A DNA stretch of 64,000 bases from Mesorhizobium plurifarium (GTDB lineage: Bacteria > Pseudomonadota > Alphaproteobacteria > Rhizobiales > Rhizobiaceae). Location: the NCBI GenBank assembly GCA_000824785.1, contig CCNB01000043.1, positions 374,107 to 438,106 on the forward strand, read 5' to 3'. Under the pieces are notes generated by a model. That model was not told where the DNA came from. It did not search any database and saw only the letters and a list, made by a program, of their open reading frames with translations. The position numbers and the translations under genes are program-made. Below, in pieces: positions 26,371-35,528 of this stretch (positions are counted from its first letter, which is position 1; the number at the start of each line of letters is the position of its first letter).

Positions 26371-26865
26371 GTGGCCAATGTCGAGCAGGTCCAGCCCAAG
26401 AAGGGACCTTCCCTGGTGATCCAGCTCGCCATGCTCCTGGTCATGACGGGCGCGGCCGTCGGCATGGGTTGGGTTTCCGGCGGCTACCTCAAGCAAGGCG
26501 AAACGCCGGCGCCGGTGCCCGCGGCGCCGGAAAACGCCGGCACCGCGGAAAAACCCGCCGAGGGCGGCAAGGCCGCCACCGGGCCGACGCTGGTGCAACT
26601 GGCGCCGATCACCACCAATCTCACCTCGCCGTCGGACGTCTGGATCCGGCTGGAGGCATCGGTGCTTTACGATGCCCCGCAGCCACCCGAAATGACCGAG
26701 CAGGTTCATCAGGACCTGCTCGCATTCGTGCGCACGCTCAAGCTGCACCAGATCGAAGGCGCCAGCGGCTACCAGCATCTCAAAGCCGATCTCGACGAGC
26801 GCGCGGCGCTGCGCAGCGCCGGCCACGTCAAACAGGTTCTCGTCAGGACGATGCTGCTCGAATGA
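26371..26865 (+). CDS. fliL: Flagellar basal-body protein FliL
   Basis: 164 residues from a GTG at 26371. One membrane helix lies at about 14-35, then a Pro/Ala-rich linker, then a periplasmic FliL domain ending HLKADLDERAALRSAGHVKQ and VLVRTMLLE. It associates with the stator around the motor. The stop overlaps the fliP start. Confidence 0.92.
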   Translation: MANVEQVQPKKGPSLVIQLAMLLVMTGAAVGMGWVSGGYLKQGETPAPVPAAPENAGTAEKPAEGGKAATGPTLVQLAPITTNLTSPSDVWIRLEASVLYDAPQPPEMTEQVHQDLLAFVRTLKLHQIEGASGYQHLKADLDERAALRSAGHVKQVLVRTMLLE

Positions 26866-27593
26866 GAAAGTTCCTCATAACCACGGCGCTCATCGTCGCG
26901 ACCACTTCCGTCGCCGCGGCCCAGCAGCTCGATCTTGGCGGCATCGGCAAGGCCGACGGTACGACCGTCGGCTACCTGATCCAGATGTTCGGCCTGCTCA
27001 CCGTGCTTTCGGTGGCGCCTGGCCTTCTGATCATGGTGACGAGCTTCACCCGATTCGTCATCGCCTTCTCGATCCTGCGCGCCGGCATCGGCCTGCAATC
27101 GACGCCGGCAAACCTGATCCTGATCTCGCTGTCGCTGTTCATGACCTTCTATGTCATGGCGCCGACCTTCGACCAAGCCTGGAACACCGGCGTGAAGCCG
27201 CTGATGGACAACCAGATCACGCAAGGCGAGGCGTTCGAGAAGATCTCCGGGCCGTTCCGCGATTTCATGCTGCACAATGTGCGCGACAAGGATTTCGACC
27301 TCTTCGCCGACCTCGCCCGCGAGCGCGGCCAGACCGTCTCGCGCGAAACCGTCGACCTGCGCATCCTGGTGCCGGCCTTCATGATCTCGGAAATCCGGCG
27401 CGGCTTCGAGATCGGCTTCCTCATCGTGCTGCCCTTCCTCGTCATCGACCTCATCGTCGCCACCGTCACCATGGCCATGGGCATGATGATGCTGCCGCCG
27501 ACGGTGGTGTCGCTGCCGTTCAAGATCCTGTTCTTCGTTTTGATCGACGGCTGGAACCTTCTGGTCGGCAGCCTGGTGCGATCCTTCACCTGA
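26862..27593 (+). CDS. fliP: Flagellar export gate protein FliP
   Basis: 243 residues from the ATG at 26862 (ATGA overlap with fliL). It has a cleavable signal (TTALIVATTSVAAAQQLD) and membrane segments typical of FliP, including FTRFVIAFSILRAGIGLQST and VSLPFKILFFVLIDGWNLLV. It forms the export gate core with FliQ and FliR. It is the last gene of the flgB operon. Confidence 0.96.
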   Translation: MRKFLITTALIVATTSVAAAQQLDLGGIGKADGTTVGYLIQMFGLLTVLSVAPGLLIMVTSFTRFVIAFSILRAGIGLQSTPANLILISLSLFMTFYVMAPTFDQAWNTGVKPLMDNQITQGEAFEKISGPFRDFMLHNVRDKDFDLFADLARERGQTVSRETVDLRILVPAFMISEIRRGFEIGFLIVLPFLVIDLIVATVTMAMGMMMLPPTVVSLPFKILFFVLIDGWNLLVGSLVRSFT

Positions 27594-27815
27594 TCACGCT
27601 CGGACGGCTGTCGAAATGCCGTCCCCGTCCCGCACAAATTTTACGCAATATATTTTCGATTAACCGTCCGATTTAGCTCTTTGGTAGGGACTTCCCGCCA
27701 TAGTCGCTCGCAGATGGCGGGTGACCCAGTTGAGCGGTCATTGGCATGATGCCGCACCGTCATACCGGACATGCCGGTATGTCAAAAAAATCCCTGTAAA
27801 ATAGGTACGAGTACC
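27594..27815 (+). promoter_or_regulatory. Upstream and leader region of the first flagellin gene
   Basis: It contains a GGACGGC/GCCGTCC stem at 27602-27624 without a T-run. A weak match to the flagellar element follows at 27631-27655: CGCACAAA, nine bases, ATATATTT. Two dyads come next: CCCGCCAT/ATGGCGGG at 27694-27721 and CATACCGG/CCGGTATG at 27761-27781. The latter would form a hairpin about 35 bases before the start codon. If transcription begins near the weak element, the mRNA leader is about 150 bases. Confidence 0.45.
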
Positions 27816-28811
27816 ATGGCCAGTATCATGACCAACGCTTCGGCGTTGACCGCTCTGCAGAGCTTGAACGCCACCCAGAAGAACCTCGACACCACCCAGT
27901 CCCGCATCTCGACGGGCTATCGCGTCTCGCAGGCTTCCGACAACGCTGCTTACTGGTCGATCGCCACCACGATGCGTTCCGACAACCAGGCCATGTCCAC
28001 GGTTTCGGACGCGCTCGGCCTCGGCGCCTCGAAGGTCGACACTGCCTACACCGGCATGGACAGCGCGATCACCACCATCAACCAGATCCAGCAGAAGCTG
28101 ACCGCGTCCTACGGCCAAACGGACGCTTCGAAGGAAAAGACCCAGGTCGAAATCAAGGCTCTTCAGGACCAGCTGAAGGCCTATGCCGACGGCGCCACTT
28201 TCTCCGGCACCAACATGCTGTCGGTCAACAGCGGCGCCACTGCCACGAGCGCGGCCGACGTCAAGATCGTTTCGGCCTTCAACCGCGACGCTTCGGGCGC
28301 GGTTTCGATCTCGACGATCGACGTCAATGTGGAAAGCATCAAGCTGTATGAGGCAGGCACGGCGTCGGGCGTGTCGAAGGGCATCCTCGACGCCGACCGC
28401 GTCGGTGCGACCGGCGCCGTCACCACTACCGCGCAAAACCCGACCCTGGGTGCGGCGGCTGCGGCGGGCGACACCTATTCGGTCGCCACCATGAAGATCT
28501 TCTCCGGCACGACCGCTGCCAGCGATACCCAGATCGCAGAGATGATGAAGGTCGTCGACGCCGCGCTGAAGGACATGACGAACGCCGCGACCAAGCTCGG
28601 CGCCGCCAAGAGCTCGATCGACCTGCAGAAGACCTTCACCTCGAGCCTGATGGACTCCATCGATCGCGGCGTCGGCCAGCTTGTCGATGCCGACATGAAC
28701 AAGGAATCGACCCGCCTCCAGGCGCTGCAGGTGCAGCAGCAGCTCGGTGTTCAGGCGTTGTCGATCGCCAACGGCTCGTCGCAGTCGATCCTGTCGCTCT
28801 TCCGCGGCTGA
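27816..28811 (+). CDS. Flagellin (first copy)
   Basis: 331 residues. The conserved N-terminal filament domain (MTNASALTALQSLNATQKNL with ISTGYRVSQASDNAAYWSIA) and C-terminal domain (STRLQALQVQQQLGVQALSI) flank a short variable centre, as usual for rhizobial flagellins. The ATG at 27816 matches the canonical MASIMTN start. A strong terminator follows. It is secreted through the export gate and polymerises into the filament. The exact fla letter cannot be assigned. Confidence 0.96.
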   Translation: MASIMTNASALTALQSLNATQKNLDTTQSRISTGYRVSQASDNAAYWSIATTMRSDNQAMSTVSDALGLGASKVDTAYTGMDSAITTINQIQQKLTASYGQTDASKEKTQVEIKALQDQLKAYADGATFSGTNMLSVNSGATATSAADVKIVSAFNRDASGAVSISTIDVNVESIKLYEAGTASGVSKGILDADRVGATGAVTTTAQNPTLGAAAAAGDTYSVATMKIFSGTTAASDTQIAEMMKVVDAALKDMTNAATKLGAAKSSIDLQKTFTSSLMDSIDRGVGQLVDADMNKESTRLQALQVQQQLGVQALSIANGSSQSILSLFRG

Positions 28812-28837
28812 TCGCTCTATACTGACCAGGCTAAAGC

Positions 28838-28871
28838 ATCGGGCCGCGCCAAAAGCGCGGCCCGATTTTTT
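28838..28871 (+). terminator. Rho-independent terminator after the first flagellin gene
   Basis: Perfect 12-bp stem (ATCGGGCCGCGC with its complement, 28838-28849 and 28855-28866), five-base loop, then six T. Confidence 0.92.
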
Positions 28872-28874
28872 ATT

Positions 28875-28981
28875 GGAGCGGTTCGCCGTTTCACGGAAAC
28901 GGTGAACCGCTCCATCTCTATTTGCTTTGAAGCAATTCCGGACGGAAAACCGTTTCACACTTTTCCTGGATTGCTTTGCTC
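28875..28981. repeat. Two-part palindromic repeat between the flagellin genes
   Basis: First part, 28875-28913: 18-bp arms beginning GGAGCGGTTC around ACG, with one G-T type mismatch. Second part, about 28932-28979: inverted relative to the copy at 61170-61213. On the minus strand it reads CAATCCAGGAAAAGTG, then TGAAACGGTTTTCC and GTCCGGAATTG. The AAAAGTG...CGGTTTT core is shared with three other elements in the window. Confidence 0.75.
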
Positions 28982-29178
28982 AAGGCCCGCGCAATCTTCG
29001 TTTCTTAACGTCTCGAAAGCCTACTTTTAACAGGCCATTAACCATATCGCGCTAGGTATGGTTAACCAATGAATACGACAGGTTGCCGACTCGGCCCCGA
29101 CCGGCACGATCGCAACCGATGGGCAGGTCGAGACCCCGGCCTGTGTGGCATGCCGGCTTTTGAGAAGGAGCGAGTTTC
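28982..29178 (+). promoter_or_regulatory. Upstream and leader region of the second flagellin gene
   Basis: A weak copy of the flagellar element lies at 28988-29012: CGCGCAAT, nine bases, TTAACGTC, 166 bases before the start codon. This is almost the same distance as in the first flagellin gene. A dyad TTAACCATA/TATGGTTAA follows at 29038-29065. The region otherwise lacks coding signal. A long leader is inferred. Confidence 0.45.
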
Positions 29179-30249
29179 TTGGCGAGCATCATGACGAACG
29201 CTGCGGCGTTGACTGCACTTCAAAGCCTCAACGCCACCAACAAGTCGCTCGAGCAGACGCAATCGAGGATCTCCACCGGCTATCGGGTTTCCGAGGCCTC
29301 CGACAACGCCGCCTATTGGTCGATCGCCACTACGATGCGATCCGACAACTCGGCGCTGTCGACCGTGCAGGACGCGCTCGGCCTCGGCGCCTCGAAGGTC
29401 GACACCGCCTATACCGGCATGAACAACGTTCTTTCGACCATCGGCCAGATCAAGACCAAGCTTCTCTCGGCCGTGGGCCAGTCGGACGCCAACAAGGCCA
29501 AGACACAGACCGAAATCACCGCGCTGCAGGCGCAGATGAAATCCTTCGCCGACGCCGCCACCTTCTCCGGTTCGAATTATCTTTCGGTCACGTCCACGCA
29601 GGTTGCAGCCGCCAATGACGGTGTCCAGCCGGATGCCAAGATCGTCTCCTCGTTCAATCGCTCGTCGTCGGGCGCCATTTCGCTTGGAACGATCGACATC
29701 GATGTCGAGAGCACCAAGCTGTTCGATTCCGGCCTCTCCACGGCCGTCAAGAACCAGGGCATTCTCGATCGCAAGACTTCGATCTATTCCACCGCCGCGG
29801 ACCAATCGGCATATGATGCCGCCTATGCGGCCTCGATCGCCGCCGGCAACACCGACATCGCCGCCAACACCGCCGGCCAGGCCGCGGTGTCGGGCACGCC
29901 GGTCAAGATCGACAACGTCTCCGCCTTCAATCTCGACATCACGGCGACGGGCGTGACCGACGACATCATCACGCAGATGGTCACCAAGATCGACAACGTC
30001 ATGAGCCAGCTTACCGACGCCGCCACCGTGCTCGGCGCCGCCAAGAGCTCGATCGACCTGCAGAAGACCTTCACGCAGAGCCTGATGGACTCCATCGATC
30101 GCGGCGTCGGCCAGCTCGTCGATGCCGACATGAACAAGGAATCGACGCGCCTGCAGGCGCTCCAGGTCCAGCAGCAGCTCGGCATCCAGTCCCTGTCGAT
30201 CGCCAACAGCTCCTCGCAGTCGATCCTGCAGTTGTTCAAGAACGGCTAA
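29179..30249 (+). CDS. Flagellin (second copy)
   Basis: 356 residues from a TTG at 29179 with GGAG about 9 bases upstream, which restores the MASIMTN start shared with the first flagellin. N- and C-terminal filament domains are nearly identical to the neighbour. The central region is longer and Ala-rich (AYAASIAAGNTDIAANTAGQ). A strong terminator follows, so each flagellin is its own transcription unit. Confidence 0.95.
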   Translation: MASIMTNAAALTALQSLNATNKSLEQTQSRISTGYRVSEASDNAAYWSIATTMRSDNSALSTVQDALGLGASKVDTAYTGMNNVLSTIGQIKTKLLSAVGQSDANKAKTQTEITALQAQMKSFADAATFSGSNYLSVTSTQVAAANDGVQPDAKIVSSFNRSSSGAISLGTIDIDVESTKLFDSGLSTAVKNQGILDRKTSIYSTAADQSAYDAAYAASIAAGNTDIAANTAGQAAVSGTPVKIDNVSAFNLDITATGVTDDIITQMVTKIDNVMSQLTDAATVLGAAKSSIDLQKTFTQSLMDSIDRGVGQLVDADMNKESTRLQALQVQQQLGIQSLSIANSSSQSILQLFKNG

Positions 30250-30274
30250 GCCGCCTGATCACCATCGACCGACG

Positions 30275-30305
30275 AAAAGGCCGCGTCAGAAACGCGGCCT
30301 TTTTT
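30275..30305 (+). terminator. Rho-independent terminator after the second flagellin gene
   Basis: AAGGCCGCGT / ACGCGGCCTT stem with a short loop, preceded by A and followed by six or more T. Confidence 0.9.
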
Positions 30306-30372
30306 CGTTGCCCGGAAGGAAAGTGCGCGTTCAGCATCTTGCTGGCTCTTTGGCGGCACGCCCTATCATCCT

Positions 30373-30397
30373 CGCACAAGCTTCGCGGTCTAGTCTT
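30373..30397 (+). promoter_or_regulatory. Shared flagellar promoter element upstream of fliF
   Basis: CGCACAAG (30373-30380), nine bases, CTAGTCTT (30390-30397), 33 bases before the fliF start codon. The right box is identical to the flgB copy. Confidence 0.65.
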
Positions 30398-30430
30398 CCG
30401 GCGGACAGTCATGCTGGGAGCGGTTGAATC

Positions 30431-32089
30431 GTGCCGGAACAGATCCAGGGCATCATCGCGAATTTGAAGAGCTTCGGCGTGCGGCGTCTGGCGCTCATGG
30501 GCGGCATCGCGGCCCTGGTCATGGCCGTCATCGGCATCGCGTCCGTCTATCTCAACCGTCCGGCCTATGAGACGCTCTATGTCGGCCTCGAGCGTTCCGA
30601 CGTCAACCAGATCGGCCTGGTGCTGGCCGACGCCGGCATCGGCTTCGATGTCGGCTCCGACGGTACCTCCGTGCTGGTGCCGGCCGGCACCACCGCGCAG
30701 GCGCGCATGCTGCTTGCCGAGAAAGGCCTGCCGACCAGCGCCAATGCCGGTTACGAGCTGTTCGACAATGTCGGCTCGCTCGGCCTCACCTCCTTCATGC
30801 AGCAGATCACCCGCGTGCGCGCGCTGGAAGGCGAGATCGCGCGCACCATCCAGTCGATCTCCGGCGTCAAGGCGGCGCGCGTCCACATCGTCATGTCCGA
30901 GCGCGCCAATTTCCGCCGCGACGAGCAGCAGCCCTCCGCCTCGGTGGTCATCCGCTATGCCGGCAACGATGCCGAAAAGAGCGCCATGTCGATCCGCCAC
31001 CTCGTCGCCGCGGCCGTTCCGGGCCTCTCGGCCGACAAGGTCACGGTGCTCGATTCCAACGGCAATCTTTTGGCCGCCGGCGACGACCCGTCCAACACGA
31101 GTGCCGCGCGCACGCTCGGCGTCGAGCAGACGGTCGAGGCGCAGATCGGCGACAATATCCGCCGGGCGCTGACCCCTTATCTCGGCCCGGACAATTTCCG
31201 CGCCAGCGTCAAGGCCGACATCAACACCGATAGCCGCCAGACCGAGGAGACGATTTTCGATCCGAACTCGCGCGTCGAGCGTTCGGTGCAATCGGTCAAG
31301 ACCAACGAGGCCAGCAACCAGAAGCAGGCCTCGACCCCGACCAGCGTCGAGCAGAACCTGCCCGAGACGCAGACCACGACCACCGAGGGACCGCAATCCT
31401 CCTCGCAGAACGACCGCAAGGAGGAGATCACCAACTACGAGATCAACTCGAAGAAGATCGCGACCGTTTCGAACGGCTACACGGTCAACAAGATGTCGAT
31501 CGCGGTCGTCGTCAACCAGGATCGGTTGAAGACAATCCTCGGCAAGGACGCCACCCCGGAGCAGATCGCCAAGCGCGTCGCCGATATCCAGAAGATGGTC
31601 GCCTCGGCGACCGGTTTCGACGACAAGCGCGGCGACGTCATCGACGTGTCGGCGGTCGAGTTCATCAACGGCCTCGACGGCGAGCCTATCGAGCAACCGG
31701 GCATCCTCGCCTCGATCGGCACCTATACCGGCACGCTGATCAATGCCGGCGCCTTCATCGTCGTCGTCTTCCTGGTGGCCTTCTTCGGCCTGAAGCCGAT
31801 GGCCGCGGCGCTGACGGCGTCGGCAAAGCCCGCGGCCATTGCCGGCCCGAGCTTCGACGACGTGCAGCGTTCCTTGCCGACGCCCGATGCGCCCGTCGCC
31901 GCGATCACCGCCGAGACCCCGGCCGGCGCCCTGCCTGGCGCGCGCGCCGGCGCAACGCCGCTCGACGACCTGCGCCAGAAGATCCGGCCGGCGCCGCAGG
32001 AGCGGCTAGCCCGCATGGTCGATCTCAACGAGGAGCGCACCGCGCAGATCCTGCGCAAATGGGCGGCCGCCCCGGAAGCCGTGGGTTAG
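30431..32089 (+). CDS. fliF: Flagellar MS-ring protein FliF
   Basis: 552 residues from a GTG at 30431 (GGGAGCG upstream). A membrane helix lies at about 19-41. The ring-building domains include YELFDNVGSLGLTSFMQQIT and EGEIARTIQSISGVKAARVH. A second helix lies near 434-457, and the C-terminal FliG-binding tail contains NEERTAQILRKWAA. It is the base of the basal body and first gene of the motB-motC-fliK operon. Confidence 0.96.
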   Translation: MPEQIQGIIANLKSFGVRRLALMGGIAALVMAVIGIASVYLNRPAYETLYVGLERSDVNQIGLVLADAGIGFDVGSDGTSVLVPAGTTAQARMLLAEKGLPTSANAGYELFDNVGSLGLTSFMQQITRVRALEGEIARTIQSISGVKAARVHIVMSERANFRRDEQQPSASVVIRYAGNDAEKSAMSIRHLVAAAVPGLSADKVTVLDSNGNLLAAGDDPSNTSAARTLGVEQTVEAQIGDNIRRALTPYLGPDNFRASVKADINTDSRQTEETIFDPNSRVERSVQSVKTNEASNQKQASTPTSVEQNLPETQTTTTEGPQSSSQNDRKEEITNYEINSKKIATVSNGYTVNKMSIAVVVNQDRLKTILGKDATPEQIAKRVADIQKMVASATGFDDKRGDVIDVSAVEFINGLDGEPIEQPGILASIGTYTGTLINAGAFIVVVFLVAFFGLKPMAAALTASAKPAAIAGPSFDDVQRSLPTPDAPVAAITAETPAGALPGARAGATPLDDLRQKIRPAPQERLARMVDLNEERTAQILRKWAAAPEAVG

Positions 32090-32092
32090 GCC

Positions 32093-32722
32093 ATGGCCTC
32101 GGCAGCCCTCTTCGATCTCCTGCCCGATTTCGGGTCGCGGACCTCGGCAGCCAGCCAGGTGCCGAAAGATCACGGTGACGTCCAACACATGCCGGCCGCG
32201 CCGGCGCCGCAGGCCGATATCGGCGCGCTGATCGCCGAGGCGGTTGCCGACGCGGAGGCAGCGCTCGAGGCGCGCCTTGCGCTCTCCCACCAGGCTGCGC
32301 TCGACGCCGAGCGTCAGGCCAGTGACGATGCGGCCAAAGCTTTCCTGGAAAGCTTCGGCGGCGATCTTGGCGCCGCGGTCGCCACGCGGATCGAAGCCAT
32401 GGAGCGGCGCGTTGCCGAGCTTGCCGGCGCGACCGTCGCCCGCATCGTCGGCGGCCTTCTCAGCGACGACCTTCAGCAACGTTCGCTGCAGGCGCTTTCG
32501 CACGCCATCGTCACCGCGGTCGCCGACAGCGAGGCCGTGCGTATCGGTGTCCGGGGACCACTCTCGCTGTTCGAGCCGCTGAAGGCGGCGCTCGGATCCC
32601 GCGCCGCCAATCTCGACTTCACCGAGGCGCCGGGCTTCGACTTGACGGTCACCATTGACGAAACGGTGTTCGAAACGCGTATCGCCGAGTGGTCGGCGTC
32701 CTTGTCGGAGGTCCTGTCATGA
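32093..32722 (+). CDS. FliH-like export ATPase stator protein
   Basis: 209 residues, soluble. The middle is Ala/Glu-rich and helical (ALIAEAVADAEAALEARLAL). The C-terminal alpha/beta part ends DLTVTIDETVFETRIAEWSA, which resembles the FliH/YscL C-terminus where a short beta hairpin precedes a final helix. It lies between fliF and motB, and no other FliH candidate was seen in the window. FliH would regulate FliI. The call rests on architecture and position rather than strong motif identity. Confidence 0.65.
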   Translation: MASAALFDLLPDFGSRTSAASQVPKDHGDVQHMPAAPAPQADIGALIAEAVADAEAALEARLALSHQAALDAERQASDDAAKAFLESFGGDLGAAVATRIEAMERRVAELAGATVARIVGGLLSDDLQQRSLQALSHAIVTAVADSEAVRIGVRGPLSLFEPLKAALGSRAANLDFTEAPGFDLTVTIDETVFETRIAEWSASLSEVLS

Positions 32723-34113
32723 GCGCCGTCGACCATGCCGACCCCCGTCACGAGATCATCATCGTCAAGCGCAATCACGACGGACATGACGACGACCACC
32801 ATGGTGGCGTGTGGAAGATCGCCTTCGCCGACTTCATGACGGCAATGATGTGCTTCTTCCTCGTCATGTGGCTGATCAACGCCGCCAACGAGCAGACCAA
32901 GGCAGCCGTCGCCAGCTATTTCAATCCGGTCGAGCTGATCGACCGCAACTCGAGCCGAAAGGGCCTCGAGGACCTCGGCGACGGCCCGAGCAAGGTCGGG
33001 CTGACCGCGGACAACCCGCAGCAGGGCGCGACCAAGGCGGGCGACAACGGCAAGGGGGGCGCCGGCTCTTCCGAACGCCGGCAGACGAAGGACGGGGCGC
33101 AGGATGCCCAGCTCTCCGATGAGAAGCTGTTTGCCGATCCCTACGCCGTACTGGCCGAGATCGCCGCCGATACGGGCGTGATGCAGAATGTCAGCGCCAA
33201 GGGCGAAGGCGGCGCCCAGACGTCCGGTCCGGCGACCGGCGCCTCCGGCGGCGAATCCTATCGCGATCCATTCGCGCCGGATTTCTGGTCGCAGCAGGTG
33301 GCGGCGCCTGGCGCCGAGGCAACCGCCGAGCGCGCCAGGATCGACGGGGATCCGGCCAAGCCCGGCGAGAAGGTCGCCACCGTCGCTGTGCCGAAGGTGA
33401 AGGCCGTTCCGGCTGCACCTCCGCTCACGGCCGCGCCGCTCGAGCCGCTGGCAACCTCGGAAAAAGCCGCGCAGGGCGAGTCCGGGAAGCCATCGAGTGA
33501 AGGCAGCAAGGCCGAGAAGGCGCAGGGCGGGAAAGCCGAAACCGACAAGCGCGAGGCCGCGGTAGGCGATGCTAAAGCCGAGGCGGCGGAGGCGGAAAAG
33601 ACCGAACAGGAGCAGGCCGCCGACAAGGGCGGCAAGACGCCGAGCAAAGCCGCCCTCCAGGAAGCGGCGGACATCAAGAAGGAACTCGCCAAGGCATTCC
33701 TGCCCGGCGAAAAGCTCGCCGACGGCGTCTCGGTCGAGGCCACCGACAAGGGTGTCGTCATTTCGATCACCGACCAGCTCGATTTCGGCATGTTCGAGAT
33801 CGGCTCGGCCATGCCGCGCCGTGAGCTGGTGCTGGCGATGGAAAAGATCGGCCACATCGTCAACCAGAAGAAGGGCACCATCACCATCAGCGGCCACACC
33901 GACGCGCGGCCGTTCCGAAGCGACACCTACGACAACTGGCGGCTGTCCACCGCGCGCGCCCATTCGGCCTATTACATGCTGGTGCGCGGCGGCGTCGACG
34001 AAAGCCGCATCACCGAGGTCGCGGGCTTCGCCGACCGGCAGCCCAAGATCGCCTCCGATCCGATGGCGGCCGCGAACCGGCGCATCGAAATCCTGATGAC
34101 GGCCGGCGGATGA
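32719..34113 (+). CDS. motB: Flagellar motor stator protein MotB with extended linker
   Basis: 464 residues. The single membrane helix carries the ion-binding Asp at residue 38 (IAFADFMTAMMCFFLVMWLI). The C-terminal OmpA-like peptidoglycan domain (about 335-464) includes GTITISGHTDARPF and RLSTARAHSAYYM. Between them is a roughly 250-residue Ala/Glu/Lys/Pro-rich linker (about 85-330), much longer than in enteric MotB of about 308 residues. The start overlaps the FliH-like stop. It anchors the stator to the wall. Confidence 0.94.
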   Translation: MSAVDHADPRHEIIIVKRNHDGHDDDHHGGVWKIAFADFMTAMMCFFLVMWLINAANEQTKAAVASYFNPVELIDRNSSRKGLEDLGDGPSKVGLTADNPQQGATKAGDNGKGGAGSSERRQTKDGAQDAQLSDEKLFADPYAVLAEIAADTGVMQNVSAKGEGGAQTSGPATGASGGESYRDPFAPDFWSQQVAAPGAEATAERARIDGDPAKPGEKVATVAVPKVKAVPAAPPLTAAPLEPLATSEKAAQGESGKPSSEGSKAEKAQGGKAETDKREAAVGDAKAEAAEAEKTEQEQAADKGGKTPSKAALQEAADIKKELAKAFLPGEKLADGVSVEATDKGVVISITDQLDFGMFEIGSAMPRRELVLAMEKIGHIVNQKKGTITISGHTDARPFRSDTYDNWRLSTARAHSAYYMLVRGGVDESRITEVAGFADRQPKIASDPMAAANRRIEILMTAGG

Positions 34114-35528
34114 AGGGCAGGAGCGTCATCGGCGGCGCGATAGCGCTGTTATTGCTCGCGGCAGGATCGCCATCGGCGGCCTCCGCGCAGGAGGCGCTGC
34201 AGCCCTATCAGCTGGTGCGCTCGCTGCAGCTGATCCAGGACCGCATTGCCGGCGGCGATCATGCCGCGCTGCCGATGCAGGCAAAGCTCCTCGAAATGAT
34301 CGACGCCCGGATGCGCGATGCCAATACCGAGGATTTCAAGGAGCCGAAGAATTTCCGCGCCTTGCTGGTCTACGGCATGAGCGGCGGCAATCCGGTGACG
34401 GTCGCGGCGGCGGCTTCGCGCGCGATGACCGATCCGCAAAGCCTCGCCATCGCCAAGGGCGTCGTCGCCTATCTGAACGGCCGGCCGGCCGAGGCTATCG
34501 AAACGCTGAAGCCGATCGATCCGATGGGCGTGCCCGCCGACATCGGCGCCTTCCTGGCGCTGGTCAAGGGCTCGCTGCTTGCGGCCGATGACCCGGCGAC
34601 AGCGCTTAGGCTCCTCGACGAGGCGCGCCTGCTCAGCCCCGGCACGCTCGTCGAGGAGGCTGCGCTTCGCCGCTCCGTCGGCATCGCGGCCGCGCAGGGC
34701 GACGCCGCCCGCTTTGCGCTGGCCTCGACCCAGTATGTCGCGTCCTACCTCTATTCGCCCTACGCCAGCCAGTTCGCCGATGCCTTCGTTTCCGGCATCA
34801 TCACGCTGCACATGGCGATCAGCCAGGACAAGATCGCCGACATCACCTCGATGATGGACCCCGAGCGAGAGAAGGTGATCTATCTGCGTATCGCGCGCCA
34901 CGCCGCGATCGACGGCATGACGGAGCTGTCGGCTTTCGCCTCGGCCAAGGCGGAGCTGGGCCGCAACGGCAACGGCAACCAGGATGACCCGCGCACCCAG
35001 CTCTATTCGGGCCTTTCCACCATGACATCGGCCAGTGTCGATGAAGTCCGTGCCAAGCTCGGCAAGATCGATCGGGGCAAGCTTTCGCAAAGCGACCGCG
35101 ACCTGCTCGACGCCGCGCAGGCTGTCGCAGGTGAAGTTGTGGCGCCCGTGAAAGCCGACGCCGCACCGGCAACCGCCGTAAAAGGCGAGGACACGAAATC
35201 CGCGGCTGAGGCCTCGGCCGATCCGGCCAATGCGGACTTGCCTCCGGTGGAAGGGGCGATGCCCGACCAGCCGGCGGTCGCGTCAAGCGATCCGGCGGTC
35301 GCGGCGAGCGATCCGGCGAAAGACGCGTCCGCGGCTTCGCCGCCCCCCGCCCCGCAGCCGGCTGAGACGCCGGCGGCAGCCCCCGCACCGACTGGCGCCG
35401 CGCCGGTTGTGCAGGCATCCGCGCCGGTGGCGACGACCGATGCGCAAGACCCGATCGACGCGGCGGTGACCAGCACGCGCCGTCAGCTCGATCAGATCGA
35501 CCAACTCCTCGGAGCAGCTCCCAAATGA
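34110..35528 (+). CDS. motC: Periplasmic motility protein MotC
   Basis: 472 residues with a signal peptide (IGGAIALLLLAAGSPSAASA). The helical core (about 25-330) begins LQPYQLVRSLQLIQDRIAGG and includes EFAD-like TPR-style segments such as RLLDEARLLSPGTLVEEAAL. The C-terminal 130 residues are Pro/Ala-rich and of low complexity. MotC is specific to rhizobia and relatives, and its gene lies between motB and fliK there, as here. It binds MotB in the periplasm. ATGA overlaps join it to both neighbours. Confidence 0.92.
   Translation: MKGRSVIGGAIALLLLAAGSPSAASAQEALQPYQLVRSLQLIQDRIAGGDHAALPMQAKLLEMIDARMRDANTEDFKEPKNFRALLVYGMSGGNPVTVAAAASRAMTDPQSLAIAKGVVAYLNGRPAEAIETLKPIDPMGVPADIGAFLALVKGSLLAADDPATALRLLDEARLLSPGTLVEEAALRRSVGIAAAQGDAARFALASTQYVASYLYSPYASQFADAFVSGIITLHMAISQDKIADITSMMDPEREKVIYLRIARHAAIDGMTELSAFASAKAELGRNGNGNQDDPRTQLYSGLSTMTSASVDEVRAKLGKIDRGKLSQSDRDLLDAAQAVAGEVVAPVKADAAPATAVKGEDTKSAAEASADPANADLPPVEGAMPDQPAVASSDPAVAASDPAKDASAASPPPAPQPAETPAAAPAPTGAAPVVQASAPVATTDAQDPIDAAVTSTRRQLDQIDQLLGAAPK

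Noticed and set aside
30236..31696. 486-codon minus-strand frame opposite fliF
   Set aside because: Shadow of fliF with no ribosome site or recognisable protein features.
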